64,000 nucleotides of DNA from Dryas octopetala (taxonomy: Eukaryota > Streptophyta > Magnoliopsida > Rosales > Rosaceae), in contig OY992839.1 of assembly GCA_963921425.1 (NCBI GenBank), positions 16,786,910-16,850,909 on the forward strand, in the 5' to 3' direction. Under the pieces are notes generated by a model. It was not told where the DNA came from. It ran no database searches and was given only the letters and a program-made list of their open reading frames with translations. Position numbers and translations under genes: made by a program. Positions 23,770 through 37,007 of the stretch are shown here, piece by piece (position 1 is the first letter of the stretch; the number at the start of each line of letters is the position of its first letter).

Positions 23770-25975
23770 AGACTTTGCTAGTCCTCGAGCAAAGAAAATA
23801 AAGAAAAAGACTCAAAAACTTAAAAACAAACTAACTAACTTTCCCAACAAATGACATCATGAGTATGACCAACAATAACATAGTAGAGCAAGGCATATAT
23901 AATATTCATTCTTCAAATTCTAATACTGCTTCAAATAACATACCTTACTCCTCCATTGTGCATATAGGTCATTCTCTTCATAACCCAAGTGTTGGACAAG
24001 CAAGAAATAAATCAACATATACAAAATAGATTCAACTCCAATCCTCACCAAGGCATACCCTCAACAATAAAGCACTCAAGAATTGGGTTGAATTGTGCAC
24101 TCAAAGGATATGTGAGAGAATTTATGTAATCAAAGAGAAATAGCTCACATATTGTTATGAAGGATAAGCACATTTGAAAGGAAACAAGATCTCAAGGAAG
24201 GGAAAATCAAAACACTTGAAATAAAATCAATAACCATAAGCTTCTTTCCCTCCTAGACTCCACATTAAGAACTGCACTTCTCTTAAAATCAATTAGGGCT
24301 TCATAGGGGTTATAATGAAGGCTTAGGGTAAGGTATGATATTGAAATGGAAGGGATAAACAAAGGGCTATAAACTATGGAATTGCAAGAACAATAGAACA
24401 TTCTGAGGCATACCTTGCTTCTTTGCATTACATAGCTCAATTTGAACTCTTTTGCTTAATTCTTCTTTTGAAACCGTCCCAACTATTTCTTTCTTTCTTT
24501 TTACTTTTCTTTTTTTTTTTTTTTCTTTTTGGGCACGGTGTACATACAATCTCAGCACATTTTTGTATAAGCTATGCATTTTCATTTCTTTTCCACCTCA
24601 ATCAATATGTAAAACACATTGCAATACCATAATAGGGTAAAACGGGTATAAGGGGTATAGCACCCCCAAACTTAGGGTTTGGGTATATAGTATGGGTAAA
24701 CAAAGAAAAAGCTATAAGGCTCAAAAGGGTTAGCTAGGGATAAAACACATAAGGGTTGGCTTAGTATGGGTATAGGTAAAACAAACATGGCCTAAAATCA
24801 TCTTCTAAGATTCATGTAGTTATAAACATGCTTTGCCTAAAATAAGAAAGAAGTTCTAGTTCATTGATTCAAAAATATATACATTTCAAGCATTTGATCA
24901 AAAACAATGAGATCATACAACGACTTAAATAACGAGAAAAGAATAGAGTCATGTACAACACTCGCGAAATGAAGGACAAGGCTCAAAACTTCACATGGGT
25001 CACATAAGTCTACTTTAAGATGCATATGAATCAGTAAATCATGCAAATCACAACTCAAGTTCATGAAAATAAGGCCTAATCACATAGAATCATAAAATAG
25101 GTTATGGAACAATATTAGAAAAAGAAGAATACATATCATACACACAATGCTAAACATGCTTCTCAAAAGTCATAAACAATCAATCAACTTGTTGGGGACT
25201 CAAAAACTAACCAAAACACACAAAAGACTCAAATTACTTTAAAAACAATGTTGCAACAAGGTTCTAAAGATTCAATTCCATCATTAGGGTGGAATGAATT
25301 TTTGAAAATTGCATTTTGATGTGGGATTTGACTCCCTAAGTTTAAAAACAAAAGAAACAAAACTTTTTTTTTTTTTTTTTTTAAATGACCTAGAGGACCG
25401 GACCTCTAAAGCCAAAACGAAATTGTTTTTTTTTTTTTTTTAATTCAAAATTTAAAAACTAAAAACCTAATAAACAAGCTACGACACCATTGCTTTCCCC
25501 CCAAACTTAAATTATACATTGCCCTTAATGTATACAAATTAAATGTATGAATGCTCAAAATAAGCAATAGGGGAATTGCAACCAAATAAACACACAAATG
25601 AAATAAGATGGTCAAATGAAGCAAGAATAGAGGAATTGTTTACTTGCGGATGCAAGTTGGACACTCCAAGTGTAGGCGCGGCCTCCTTGGTCTCTATTGA
25701 TCTCTTGGATTCTTGAAAAAGCTTGGGTTGCCTCCCAATCAGCGCTTGGTTTACTGTCTTTCAGCCTGACATTGCCATTCCTCTACTTGCGTCTTCTCTT
25801 CCTCTTTCTCCCATTGTTGCTCTAGGCATCTACAAAAGCAAACACCAAATCAGTAGAGAATATGCTTGTAAAGTCACGGCATTTATTTAAACTAAAAACT
25901 AACCAAAAACAAATCTAACTAATATATCCTAATTCTAATGATTAATCAAATAAATTCATTGATATTAGACACCAT
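23770..25975 (-). mobile_element. Element 2 internal non-coding region
   Basis: About 2.2 kb without any convincing ORF. In element sense it has the leader, a polypyrimidine-AG, a remnant of the gag-pro basic C-terminus with its stop, the conserved hairpin (25721-25748), A-rich tracts (complement of T tracts at 24500-24525, 25365-25381 and 25426-25441) and the region upstream of the PPT. Small ORFs are homopolymer-driven. It is collinear with the gag-pro element at 45442-55082 except that the ORF is deleted. Confidence 0.85.
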
Positions 25976-25993
25976 TCCCCGGCAACGGCACCA
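25976..25993 (-). promoter_or_regulatory. Primer binding site, tRNA-Asp (element 2)
   Basis: The complement is TGGTGCCGTTGCCGGGGA, one base from a perfect tRNA-Asp match (T in place of C at the fourth base). Confidence 0.87.
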
Positions 25994-25999
25994 AAAACT

Positions 26000-28495
26000 T
26001 GTTGAATGTTTTCTTAGAACAAAATAAAAACATATCTCATTCTAAGTTTACTCGCAAGTGCACGAATCGCATTAGTAGCAAAGCGTACAAGCACGAGGTC
26101 GATCCCACAGGGAATGGTTAATACACAACAAATCAATTTAATTAATCAAGAGAATAACTAAATGGGGGGTTTTAAGAGATGAAAACACACGCACACATCA
26201 CCACACGCACACACACTTTATTCTATCTTGCAATGTTAAGTTTTCAGTTTCAAATCAGATAAGCATGCAATAACCATCCAAGGCTAATGACAGTTAATTT
26301 GAACACAACATATTAAAGTTTGACAGCTAAAAAGGTTTGGCTAGTTACTTTCTCGCCATTGTTCTCCTAATGCATAAACTAAGAGCTTCTTGGGCCTTCC
26401 TTAGCCAGTTAACCTACATGTTCCCTAGTTCAAGCTAAGGCAGCTGTTACCCATGCAGGAGTCATTAAGTTTTATGAGAACGTCAAACATGCACAACATA
26501 TAAGCTTTGACTATTTCCTTATAGAGGTCGCCCAACCCCACTACCAAGAATAATCCCTTATTCCCTTGTTACTTGTGGTTTAGTGTCTTTGACTATTTCA
26601 CAGCTAAACCTAACAAATAAACTAGATGCAATTACCCTAAGGTGGCCAGTCAAAGGATGCAAACAACTAGTGACGGGGGTTTTAATAGATAGTGGAAATT
26701 TAATATGTGCAAACATCAAACTAACAGACCAAGAGACGGATAAACGATTTGTTAAAGCATGCAAATCCAATAATCAACCTACAACTAACATGCAAGATAG
26801 AATAAATAAACCTACATAATTAAAATAGAAAAGAAAATCAGAATAATATAAATAAATTCCCAATCCATGTTGGAAAGCAAACTAATTAAACAAAACAATT
26901 AAAAACTAGAATCAAACAAAAGAAATAAGAATTCCAAAACAAAAATAAAAGAACATCCCTAGAGAGTGGCAGCAGCGGCGGCAAGAGGTGGCAGCGGCGG
27001 CAGCACAAGGTGGCAGCAGCGACGGCACAAGGTGGCAGCAGCGGCGGCGCAAGATGGCACTCCTCCTTCCTCCTAGGGTTCGGCACAAAAATAAAGAGAA
27101 GAGGTAGAGGGCTGGTGGCTGTGGCTTGAAAGGAAAATAAATAATGGGGGCTGCTAGAGTTCCTAGGGTGCGTGAGAAAAGAAAGAGAGAGAATGGAGGC
27201 TAGGGTGTGCGGCAAGAAGAGAGAGAGACTAGGCTAGGGTTTCTGAAATTTCAGAGAGAGCTCCCTCTCCTTGAGTTATAAAGATATATTTATAGAGGAG
27301 AGTGGGGCTGAGATTTCTCTTTCTCTTCAATGTGGGATAAGTGCATTCCTTGCACACCAAGACTTATAATTTTCGGCCAAACATGGGCCTTGGGCTGATT
27401 TGGGCTCTTTTTGGGCGTAACTCCCTTTTCAGCTCGCGGAACTGCTGCGCTACCTCCACTAAAATGACCATATCTTGAGCTAGAAAACTCGGAATCGAAA
27501 TCCGTAAAATTCCCTGCGAAGCTAACATCCGTATCTTTCCAACCATATATGGCATGCTACCTGATTCGTTCTGGAGAATTACAGAATTGCTGTCGAAATT
27601 GGTGCTCTATTTTCCAGGGTTTTGACTTCTTTTTCAGCTAGGATTCCTTGGGCTTTCTCTTTGTAGGCGTGATGGGCTAGGGTTTCAATTAAAAGAATAT
27701 GGGCTGGCTGCAACAAGCAAGTGGCGTGATGGGCTTTAGGAATGCATGGCTTGCGCATGGCTGTATGACTTGGGCTGAATGGGCTGCAAGCATGCAAATA
27801 ATGTGTTGGGCTGCCACCTCACTATTCTTGTGGATTTCGACTTCACCTAGGCCCAAAGCCCAATTGACTTCATGACATGATATGGTTGACCCTTGACCAT
27901 TTACTTTGACTTCCAATTTTACCCCTCTCTCCTTCTTGGATTCGAATTCATTTCTTCGCTCCATTTGATTCCATGGATGTCCACCACCTTCTAGAAGCTT
28001 TTGGAACCTTGACTTGATTGAGTTGACTTTGACCAACCTTTCCTAGTCCAACTAGGATTTCTTGTAAATGAAAGATTCCTTATCCATTTTGACTTCTCGT
28101 AATGACCATATTGCCCCTGGAGTCTCCTAGTGTCATTAGGACTCCTTTCCCTAGTAGGGTTAGGTTTCCTAGTTCAACCAGGAATTCCTGTTCCAATCAG
28201 GATTTCTCATTTCTGGCTCGACAATGATGGTTCTGGACTTGATGTTTCCTAGTGTGACTAGGAATCCTCATTTGACTAGGATTTTAGCTCTTTTCCTAGT
28301 TTGACCAGGAATTGACCCATTTTCCTAGTTTGACCAGGAAATGTCCCAAAACGGCTCCATTTGCTCCTATTTCTTATTTATGCTTCATTCGACCTAAAAA
28401 CACAAAAACAAGACAACAGACACAAAAAGATCGAGTTCTAACACTCTAGGTTAGGGAGTTAGTATCATAAAATAGCGTAAAATGAACACTCATCA
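26000..28495 (-). repeat. 5' LTR of element 2
   Basis: 2496 bp, nearly identical to 21261-23756 at an offset of 4739 bp. Minus-strand TATA at 27287-27294. Flanked on the right by TTCGT (28496-28500). Confidence 0.93.
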
Positions 28496-28500
28496 TTCGT

Positions 28501-29262
28501 ATGCTTTAACAAATCGTTTATCCGTCTCTTGGTCTGTTAGTTTGATGTTTGCACGTATTAAATTTCCACTATCTATTAAAACCCCCGTCACTAGTTGTTT
28601 GCATCCTTTGACTGGCCACCTTAGGGTAATTGCATCTAGTTTATCCGTTAGGTTTAGCTGTGAAATAGTCAAAGACACTAAACCACAAGTAACAAGGGAA
28701 TAAGGGATTATTCTTGGTAGTGGGGTTGGGCGACCTCTATAAGGAAATAGTCAAAGCTTATATGTTGTGCATGTTTGACGTTCTCATAAAACTTAATGAC
28801 TCCTGCATGGGTAACAGCTGCCTTAGCTTGAACTAGGGAACATGTAGGTTAACTAGCTAAGGAAGGCAAAAGAAGCTCTTAGTTTATGCATTAGGAGAAC
28901 AATGGCGAGAAAGTAACTAGCCAAACCTTTTTAGCTGTCAAACTTTAATATGTTGTGTTCAAATTAACTGTCATTAGCCTTGGATGGTTATTGCATGCTT
29001 ATCTGATTTGAAACTGAAAACTTAACATTGCAAGATAGAATAAAGTGTGCGTGTGTGTGGTGATGTGTGCGTGTGTTTCCATCTTTCAAAACCCCCCATT
29101 TAGTTATTCTAGTGATTGTTTGCACTGATTTGTTGTATATTAACCATTCCCTGTGGGATCGACCTCGTGCTTGTACGCTTTGCTACTGATGCGATTCGTG
29201 CACTTGCGAGTAAACTTAGAATGAGATAATTGTTTATTTTGTTCTAAGAAAACACATCAACA
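28501..29262 (+). mobile_element. Solo LTR (type A), right part
   Basis: Completes the LTR started at 19549 after the nested element 2 and its TTCGT duplication. It ends ACATCAACA at 29262 and is followed by CTAAC (29263-29267), matching the left duplication. With the nested element removed, the LTR is about 2474 bp. It holds the U5 motif GGGATCGACC shared by all members. Confidence 0.9.
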
Positions 29263-29267
29263 CTAAC

Positions 29268-29321
29268 ATGAGAAAGTGCTTCCCCATGTCTTTCTTGCCA
29301 ACCGTGAATGTTTTGGTACAA
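29268..29321 (+). repeat. 150-bp satellite, block 2 (fragment)
   Basis: A partial monomer (ATGAGAAAGTGCTTCCCC onward) continuing the array from the point where the solo LTR inserted. It is cut at 29321 by the next LTR. Confidence 0.88.
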
Positions 29322-31145
29322 TGATGAGTGTGCATTTTGCATCACTTTATGATACTAATTCCTTAACCTAGAGTGTCAGAACTCGATATTTTGTGTTTCT
29401 TGTCTTGTTTTTGTATTTTCAGGTCAAATGAAGCAGAAATGAGAAAAAGAAGCAAATGGAGCCATTTTGGGACATTTCCTGGTCAAACCAGGAAAACGAG
29501 TGAAATCCTGGTCAAACTAGGAAAAGTGCAGAAATCCTAGTCGAATGAGGATTCCTAGTCACACTAGGAAACATCAAGTTCAGAACCATCATTGCGGAGC
29601 CAGAAATGTGAAATCCTGATTCGAATAGGAAATCCTGGTTGAACTAGGAAACCTAACCCAACTAGGGAAAGGAGTCCTAATGACACTAGGAAACCCCAGG
29701 GGCAATATGGTCATTACGAGAAGTCGAAAAGGATAAGGAATCTCTCATTTTCAAGGAATCCTAGTTGCACCAGGAAATGTTGGTCAAAGTCAAGGTTCCA
29801 GAAGCTTCCAGAAGGTGGTGGACATCCATGGAAATGAATGGAGGGAAGAAATGAATTTGAATTCAAATGGAAATGAGGGGCAAAATGGGAAGTCAAAAGT
29901 CGAGGGCCCATGGGCCCTAGAGATGCCGAACCAAGATGGGCCATGCATGCACATGCATGGGCCCAAACCCTAGCAGCCCAAAGACCATGCGTAAGGAGCA
30001 AGATGGCAGCCCATGCATGCGCATGCATGCCATGCAAACCCTAGCAGCCAAGGAGCCCATGCGCAAGCCCAACATGCAAGCCCAAGGTGGAAGCCCATGG
30101 AGTGAAACCCTAGCCCATCTTGTGCAAGCCACTGAAGCCCAACATGCAAGCCCAAAGCCCAAGACCAGTAGCCCATGCGCAAGGAAGGGACCCTAGCTGG
30201 GCTAGGCGTGAATCACTTAAGCCCAAGGAGCAGCCCATGCCGCAAGGCCTGATTCACCCTAACCGTAGCTGCTGCCGCAGGTCACCTTCTCCTTGCCTCT
30301 CAAGGATTGCACCTCTATAAATATAACATATACTTCAGAACCCTAGACACGGTTACCTCCTGCTAGTTTTATTTTCAGTTTTAGGTTTTTATTTTCAGAA
30401 GTTAGAGAGAGTGAGAGAGAGCCGAATTCAGAGAGACTTAGAGAGAGAAGGTGGCGTGACAAGTGAGAGAGAGAAGGACCAGCCTGCTGCCGCAAGCCCT
30501 AGCTCACCTTGCCGTGAGTTCCTCTTGCTTGCTAGGTGCCTCCTTCTTCCTCTCTCCTTGCCGCAGCCACCCTAGTGTTTGCATCTCTGATTTTGTTTCT
30601 TTTTCCTTCTAGTTTTCTATTTTATTGTTGGTTTATGCTACTGAAATTAATTAGTTTATGATTATGATTTTATTTAGTGCATGGTTCTGATTTCATTTAA
30701 TTTATGCAATTTAATTTAGTTGTTTAGTTTATGCCTTTAAGTTTGTTCACTTTGTGTTTCTGATTTTCTTTTGCAAGCATGAATTGGGATTTTGTTTATT
30801 GTTTCTGTTTTGTTTTATTTAATTTAAGTATGTAGGTTAGTTATTCTATCTTGCATGTTAGTCGTAGGTCGATTAATGGATTTGCATGTTCTAACAAATC
30901 GTTTATCCGTCTCTTGGTCTGTTAGTTTGATGTTTGCACGTATTAAATTTCCACTATCTATTAGAACCCGTCACTAGTTGTTTGCATCCTTTGACTGGCC
31001 ACCTTAGGGTAATTGCATCTAGTTTATTTGTTAGGTTTAGCTGTGAAATAGTCAAAGACACTAAACTACAAGTAACAAGGGAATAAAGGATTATTCTTGG
31101 TAGTGGGGTTGGGCGACCTCTATAAGGAAATAGTCAAAGCTTTTA
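29322..31145 (+). mobile_element. Type A LTR, left part, fused to a type D LTR
   Basis: Starts TGATGAGTGTGC in a satellite monomer and follows type A sequence through AAATAGTCAAAGCTT. From about 31146 the sequence changes to type D LTR (TTATGTTGTGAAACTAAAC). The missing distal part of the type A LTR reappears at 36397. TATAAATA is at 30316-30323. The dyad array is at about 29480-29780. Confidence 0.82.
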
Positions 31146-31781
31146 TGTTGTGAAACTAAACAAGCTCGAAAGGATGATAGTTTCAGTAGGCAACAAGTGG
31201 GTATCCTAAGATAATATTCATGAGAAAAGGGATCATAGATGACATACAGTACATTAATTTGGAGCTATGCGCTATGTGTTTGTCACTCTCACAGATCGTA
31301 ACGACTCTTGCATGGGTAACAGCTGCCTTAGCTTAGAACTAGGGAACATGCAAGTTAACTGGCTAAGGAAGGCCCAAGAAGCTCTTAGTTTATGCACAGT
31401 AAGGGGAGTAATTGCTAAAAGTGACTAACCAAACCTTTTAGTAGATGAACTTTATTACATTTATGCATTATCTTGAATTGCTTGGTTGTATTTCCATCAA
31501 TTGGTGTGGATTCTGAATTCTTAGCATTGCAATTGTGTGTGTGTGTGTGTGTATGTGGTGTGCGTGAGTTTAACAATCTACAAACCCCCCTGCCGTGTGT
31601 GTGTGTTTGGTTATTCTAGTTGGTAAGTTGAATTGGTTTGATGTGTATTTACCTATTCCTCGTGGGATCGACCTCGTACTTATACGCTATGCTTACATGA
31701 GCGATTCGTATACTTGCGAGCTACAACTTGGTATTCGTTTCAAAATTCCAAGTAAAACAAGTTGTACAAAAAGGAGTAACA
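31146..31781 (+). repeat. Remnant of 5' LTR (type D)
   Basis: The distal 636 bp of a type D LTR, nearly identical to 35761-36396, ending GGAGTAACA. The first 1.77 kb of this LTR is missing, so the fusion left an LTR of normal length (29322-31781, 2460 bp) with a mixed composition. Confidence 0.83.
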
Positions 31782-33222
31782 AGTTTTTTGCGCCGTTGCC
31801 GGGGAATGGTGCTAAATATCATCGAATTGGTTTTACTTATCATTAGAATTATGTTAGGTTATTTATTTTTCTTTGTAGTTTTTTTTCTTAGGTTTTAATA
31901 ATGCTATTTTCTACTTGAATGCTTATTCTAACCAATTATTGTTTTTGAGAGTTTTTGGAAGGTTCAAAGAGTCCATGAAGGATGGCGAGCTTCCCAAAGC
32001 CGAGAGCAAGAAAGGGAAGAAGAGGACATTTGAGTAGATGATTGGCAACGTCTGGGTGAAGACGTACAAACTTAGCGCTGTTTGGGAGGCAACCCAAAGT
32101 TTTTGAAGAAATCAAGGGAGGGAGCTGAGAAGATCAAAGGGGCTGCACCTATGCTTTGAGGATCATGGTGGCTGTGCATTCATTGAGCCATGCTTGCAAT
32201 CCAAGTACACAATTTCTTTCATCTTTGCTTCATTTAACCAATTTTTAGTTGTTTTTATTTTTGGTTTTGTTGGATGGTTGTTTTGATTCCCTTACTTAAA
32301 TAGATCATGCATGTTTGTTATTTCTTTCACATTGAGGACAATGTGTCATTTAAGTTTGGGGGGAAAGGCAATTTCTTTGTTTTAGGTTTCTAGGTGTTTC
32401 TAAAAAAAAATAAAAAATAAAAAATTATTTTTTTGTTTGTTTTCAATTAGGGTGTCAAAACCCACAACAAAATGCAATTCTCTAAGATTCATTCCACCCT
32501 AATGATGGAGTTGAATCCTTAGAACCTTGTTGCGACATTGTTTTAAATAAAAACAAAGTTTTGAGTCTTTTTGTTTTTAATTGTGTTTTTAGAGTCCCCA
32601 ACAAGTTGATTGATTGTTTATGGTCTTTGAGAAGCATGTTTAGCATTGTTGTATATGATATGTGTTCTTCTTTTTCTAATATTGTTCCATAACCTATATT
32701 ATGATTCTATGTGATTAGATCTTGTTTTCATAAGCTTGAGTTATGATTTGCATGATTTAGTGATTCATATACATTTTAGAGTAGACTTATATGACCTAAG
32801 TGAGCTTTTGAGCCTTGTCCTTCATTTTTCGAGTGTTAGACACCACTCTATTCCTTTCTTGTCATTTAAGTCGTTGTGTGATCTCATTATTCATTCTTTT
32901 GATCAAATGCTTGAAATACACATGATTTGAATCAATGAGCTAGAACTTCTCTCTTATTCTATGCAAAGCATGTTTATAACTACATGGAACCTAGAAAATG
33001 ATTTTAGGCCCTGTTTGTTGTATTTTTAACCTTTAGTTACCCGTTTACTTTCTAACCCTAGTTTAACCTTAAGTTTGGGAGAGTTACATCCCTTGACCTA
33101 ATTATTCTTTTATCTATGGTGTTGCATTGATTTGTGGCTTTTGGAGGTTGAAGAAAAGTGTTTATGCATAGCTTGAAACAAAAGAAAAATGAAAAGTGCT
33201 ACAAAAGTGTGTATGCCGTACC

Positions 33223-33260
<38 letters not shown>

Positions 33261-33986
33261 AGTGAAGTGTATGGGACGGTTCCAAAAGAAAAAAAAAAAA
33301 ATTGAAATAGTCAAGCTATGTAGTGCAATTATGGAAGGTATGCCTCTAAGAGTTGTGTTGGTTGCAATTCCATAGATCTAGCCCTTTGTTGTATACCCTT
33401 TTCATTGTTTTTATCACACCTAACCCAAGCTAGCCCTTTTGAAAGTCCTAATTGATCTTAGGAGAAATGTGGTTCTTGATGTGGAGTGTAGATAAGAGAG
33501 GAGCATATGGTTTTTGATTTTATTTCAAGTATTTTGATATTCCTTTCATGAGATCATGTTTCCTTTCAAATGTACCCTTGTTTCATGCTAATATGTGAGC
33601 TATTTGTCTTTGATTACATAACCTCTCTCACATATACTTATGAGTGCACGAATCAACCTAATTCTTGAGTGCTTTATTGTTGAGAGTATACCTTGGTGAG
33701 GATTGGAGTTGAATCTATTTTGTATATGTGATCTATTCGTGGCGTGTCTAACTCTTGGGTTATGAAGAGAATGACCTATATGCACAATGGAGGAGTAAGG
33801 TATGTTATTTGAAGCATTATTAGAATTTGAAGAATAAATGTTATATATGCCTTGCTCTACTATGTTATTGTTGGTCATACTCATGATATCATTTGTTGGG
33901 AAAGTTAGTTAGTTTGTTTTTGAGTCTTTGAGTCTTTTTCTTTATTTTCTTTGCTCGAGGACTAGCAAAGTCTAAGTTTGGGGGTG
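31782..33986 (+). mobile_element. ORF-less element D, internal region
   Basis: Starts with a PBS at 31788-31805 (TTGCGCCGTTGCCGGGGA, one base from a tRNA-Asp match) and ends with the polypurine tract at 33974-33986. It has no gag or pol. Near 31960-32035 a short tail rich in K and E ends in TAG, the likely relic of a gag-pro C-terminus. The conserved hairpin is at 32074-32096. An A tract lies at about 33227-33255. It is a third ORF-less member of the complex. Confidence 0.82.
31788..31805 (+). promoter_or_regulatory. Primer binding site, tRNA-Asp (element D)
   Basis: TTGCGCCGTTGCCGGGGA, 6 bases after the LTR end, differing from a perfect tRNA-Asp complement at its second base. Confidence 0.85.
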
Positions 33987-36396
33987 TGATGAGTGTTCAT
34001 TTTACGTTATTTTATGATACTAACTCCCTAACCTAGAGTGTTAGAACTCGATACTTTGGTGTCTGTTATCTTGTTTTTGTGTTTTTAGGTCTAATGAAGC
34101 AAAAATAGGAAATATGAGCAAATGGAGCCGTTTTGGGACATTTCCTGGACAAACTAGGAAACGAGCAGAAATCCTAGTCAAATGAGGATTCCTAGTCACA
34201 AGAGGAAACATCAAGCCTAGAACCATCATTGTTAAGCCAGAAATGAGAAATCCTAATTGAAGCAGGAATTCCTGGTTGAACTAGGAAACCTAATCCTACT
34301 AGGAAAAGGAGTCCTGATGAGACTAGGGGTCACTAGGGGCAATATGGTCATTATGAGAAGTTGAAATGGACAAGGAATCCTACATCTACAAGGAATCCTA
34401 GTGGGACTAGGAAAGGTTGGTAAAGTCAACTCTATCAAGTCAAGGTTCCAGAAGCTTCTAGAAGGTGGTGGACATCCATGGAAATGAGGGGCGAAATGGA
34501 AAGTTAAAGTCAATGGTCAAGGGTCAACTATGACATGTCATCAAGTCAAATGGGCCATGGGCCTATGTGGAAGTTAATGGCCAGGTGGCAGCCCATGCAT
34601 ACATGCGCATCCCATGCAAGCCCATGCGCCTAAACCTAGCAGCCCAAGTCCATCACGCCATGCAAGGTGGCAGCCCATGCACTGAAACCCTACGGCCTAT
34701 GTGCAACCCATTCAGCCCAAGTCATGCAGCCATGCGCAAGCTAGAAGGAAGGAAGCCCATCACGTCACTTGCAGCAGCCCATCCCATACAGCCAGGCGCA
34801 AGCCATGCAGCCCAAGTCCATCACACCATGCAAAGAGAAAGCACAAGGAATCCTAGCTGAAAAAGAAGTCAAAACCCTGGAAAATAGAGCACCAATTTCG
34901 ACAGCAATTCTGTAATTCTCCAGAGAGAACCAGGTAGCATGCCATATATGGTTGGAAAGATACGGATGTTAGCTTCGCAGGGAATTTTACGGTTTTCAAT
35001 TCCGAGTTTTCTAGCTCAAGATATGGCTATTTTAGTGGAGGTAGCGCAGCAGTTCCGCGAGCTGAAAATAAGTTACGCCCAAAAAGAGCCCAAATCAGCC
35101 CAAGGCCCACTTTTGGCCGAAAATTAGAAGTCTTAAGGAGCAAGAAATTCACTTAAGCCCATGTTCTTTTAATGAAACCCTAGCCGCACCTTGTCTTCTC
35201 CTTGCCTCCAAAGGAATCCTCACCTCACCTCTATAAATATATCCTATTCTCTCATTATTTAGGGTTCCCATATTTTTATATTTTCAGAATTCAAAGAGAG
35301 AGGGGGAGGCCGAATTTCAGAGAGAGAGAGAGAGTGAGAGGGTGGCGCCACTTGAGGGAGAATGAGAGACCATGTGCCGCAGCCCTAGCTCACCTTTGCC
35401 GTGAGCCTCCTTGCTGCTATGTCTCTCCTCTTCTTCTCTCTTGTGCCGCTGCCACCCTCTTGTGATGTTCTTTGTTTTTTTTTTTTTCTTCTTTTTCTTT
35501 AGTTAATTAGCTTGTTCTTGCTTTCATTGTGGATTTAATTATTATAATGGAAGTTAGATCTTTTATTTTCTTTATTATTATGTTTTGAGTTTTTTTTATT
35601 GCTTTGCTAAGTTGGATGATGAAACTTTAATTGTGAGTTATGCAATGGTGACACTTGTGATTTAATTTGATGCATGTAATAAATCCATGATCTCTATTTA
35701 TATTGACTCTATTTGTTTTGCATCTTTGACTGATCACCTTAGGTTGCATGCATCTAAATTTATGTTGTGAAACTAAACAAGCTCGAAAGGATGATAGTTT
35801 CAGTAGGCAACAAGTGGGTATCCTAAGATAATATTCATGAGAAAAGGGATCATAGATGACATACAGTACATTAATTTGGAGCCATGCGCTATGTGTTTGT
35901 CACTCTCACAGATCGTAACGACTCTTGCATAGGTAACAGCTGCCTTAGCTTAAAACTAGGGAACATGCAAGTTAACTGGCTAAGGAAGGCCCAAGAAGCT
36001 CTTAGTTTATGCACAGTAAGGGGAGTAATTGCTAAAAGTGACTAGCCAAACCTTTTAGTAGATGAACTTTATTACATTTATGCATTATCTTGAATTGCTT
36101 GGTTGTATTTCCATCAATTGGTGTGGATTCTGAATTCTTAGCATTGGAATTGTGTGTGTGTGTGTGTATGTGGTGTGCGTGAGTTTAACAATCTACAAAC
36201 CCCCCTGCCGTGTGTGTGTGTTTGGTTATTCTAGTTGGTAAGTTGAATTGGTTTGATGTGTATTTTCCTATTTCTCGTGGGATCGACCTCGTACTTATAC
36301 GCTATGCTTACATGAGCGATTCGTATACTTTCGAGCTACAACTTGGTATTCGTTTCAAAATTCCAAGTAAAACAAGTTGTACAAAAAGGAGCAACA
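33987..36396 (+). repeat. 3' LTR of element D
   Basis: A 2410-bp LTR from TGATGAGTGTTC to GGAGCAACA. TATAAATA is at 35232-35239, the 140-bp module shared with other LTR types at about 34918-35070, and the dyad array at 34140-34410. It is followed by ACGTT (36397-36401), which is also the point where the host type A LTR resumes, consistent with insertion into GACGTTCTC of that LTR. Confidence 0.9.
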
Positions 36397-36880
36397 ACGT
36401 TCTCATAAAACTTAATGACTCCTGCATGGGTAACAGCTGCCTTAGCTTGAACTAGGGAACATGTAGGTTAACTGGCTAAGGAAGGCCCAAGAAGCTCTTA
36501 GTTTATGCATTAGAAGAACAATCGCGAGAAAGTAATTAGCCAAACCTTTTTAGCAGTCAAACTTTAATATGTTGTGTTCAAATTAACTGTCATTAGCCTT
36601 GGATGGTTATTGCATGCTTATCTGATTTGAAACTGAAAACTTAACATTGCAAGATAGAATAAAGGGTGTGTGCGTGTGGTGATGTGTACGTGTGTTTCCA
36701 TCTTCCAAAACCCCCCATTTAGTTATTCTATTGATTAATTGAATTGATTTGTTGTGTATTAACCATTCCCAGTGGGATCGACCTCGTGCTTGTACGCTTT
36801 GCTACTGATGCGATTCGTGCACTTGCGAGTATACTTGGAATGAAATAGATGTTTATTTTGTTCTAAGAAAACATTCAACA
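36397..36880 (+). mobile_element. Type A/C-like LTR, right part
   Basis: Distal LTR sequence from ACGTTCTCATAAAAC to AACATTCAACA. It completes the LTR begun at 29322 apart from about 15 bp lost at the fusion. No matching target duplication is found: TACAA lies left of 29322 and CGTTC right of 36880. Confidence 0.75.
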
Positions 36881-37007
36881 CGTTCCATCTGATTTAATGG
36901 TGGGTGGTGTGCAAGCAAAGGCCGCCCTTGCGTGTAGCTGGAAACACGGAAACTTTGGTGTTCATGCGATCTAGAGCGTTGGTTGAGTTGATCAGACGGT
37001 GAGTAGG
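36881..37007. other. Old flanking sequence, possibly Tekay-like LTR
   Basis: 127 bp between two LTRs, continuing at 39321 after the solo LTR. It has weak resemblance to the G-box region of the Tekay LTR. No gene is seen. Confidence 0.35.

Larger units (their letters stand above)
21261..28495 (-). mobile_element. Complete ORF-less Athila-like element 2
   Basis: This 7235-bp minus-strand element has target duplications TTCGT (21256-21260 and 28496-28500). Both LTRs are 2496 bp, with a tRNA-Asp PBS and the AAGTTTGGGGGTG polypurine tract. Two substitutions between the LTRs were noticed (22739/27478 and one near 23084/27823), so insertion is recent. The 2243-bp interior has no gag, protease, RT or integrase. 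It is a non-autonomous element that needs proteins from elsewhere, and it is nested in the solo LTR at 19549-29262. Confidence 0.93.

Noticed and set aside
31540..31600. GT microsatellite and similar GT/AC runs as separate elements
   Set aside because: They are part of each LTR at a fixed place and only vary in length.
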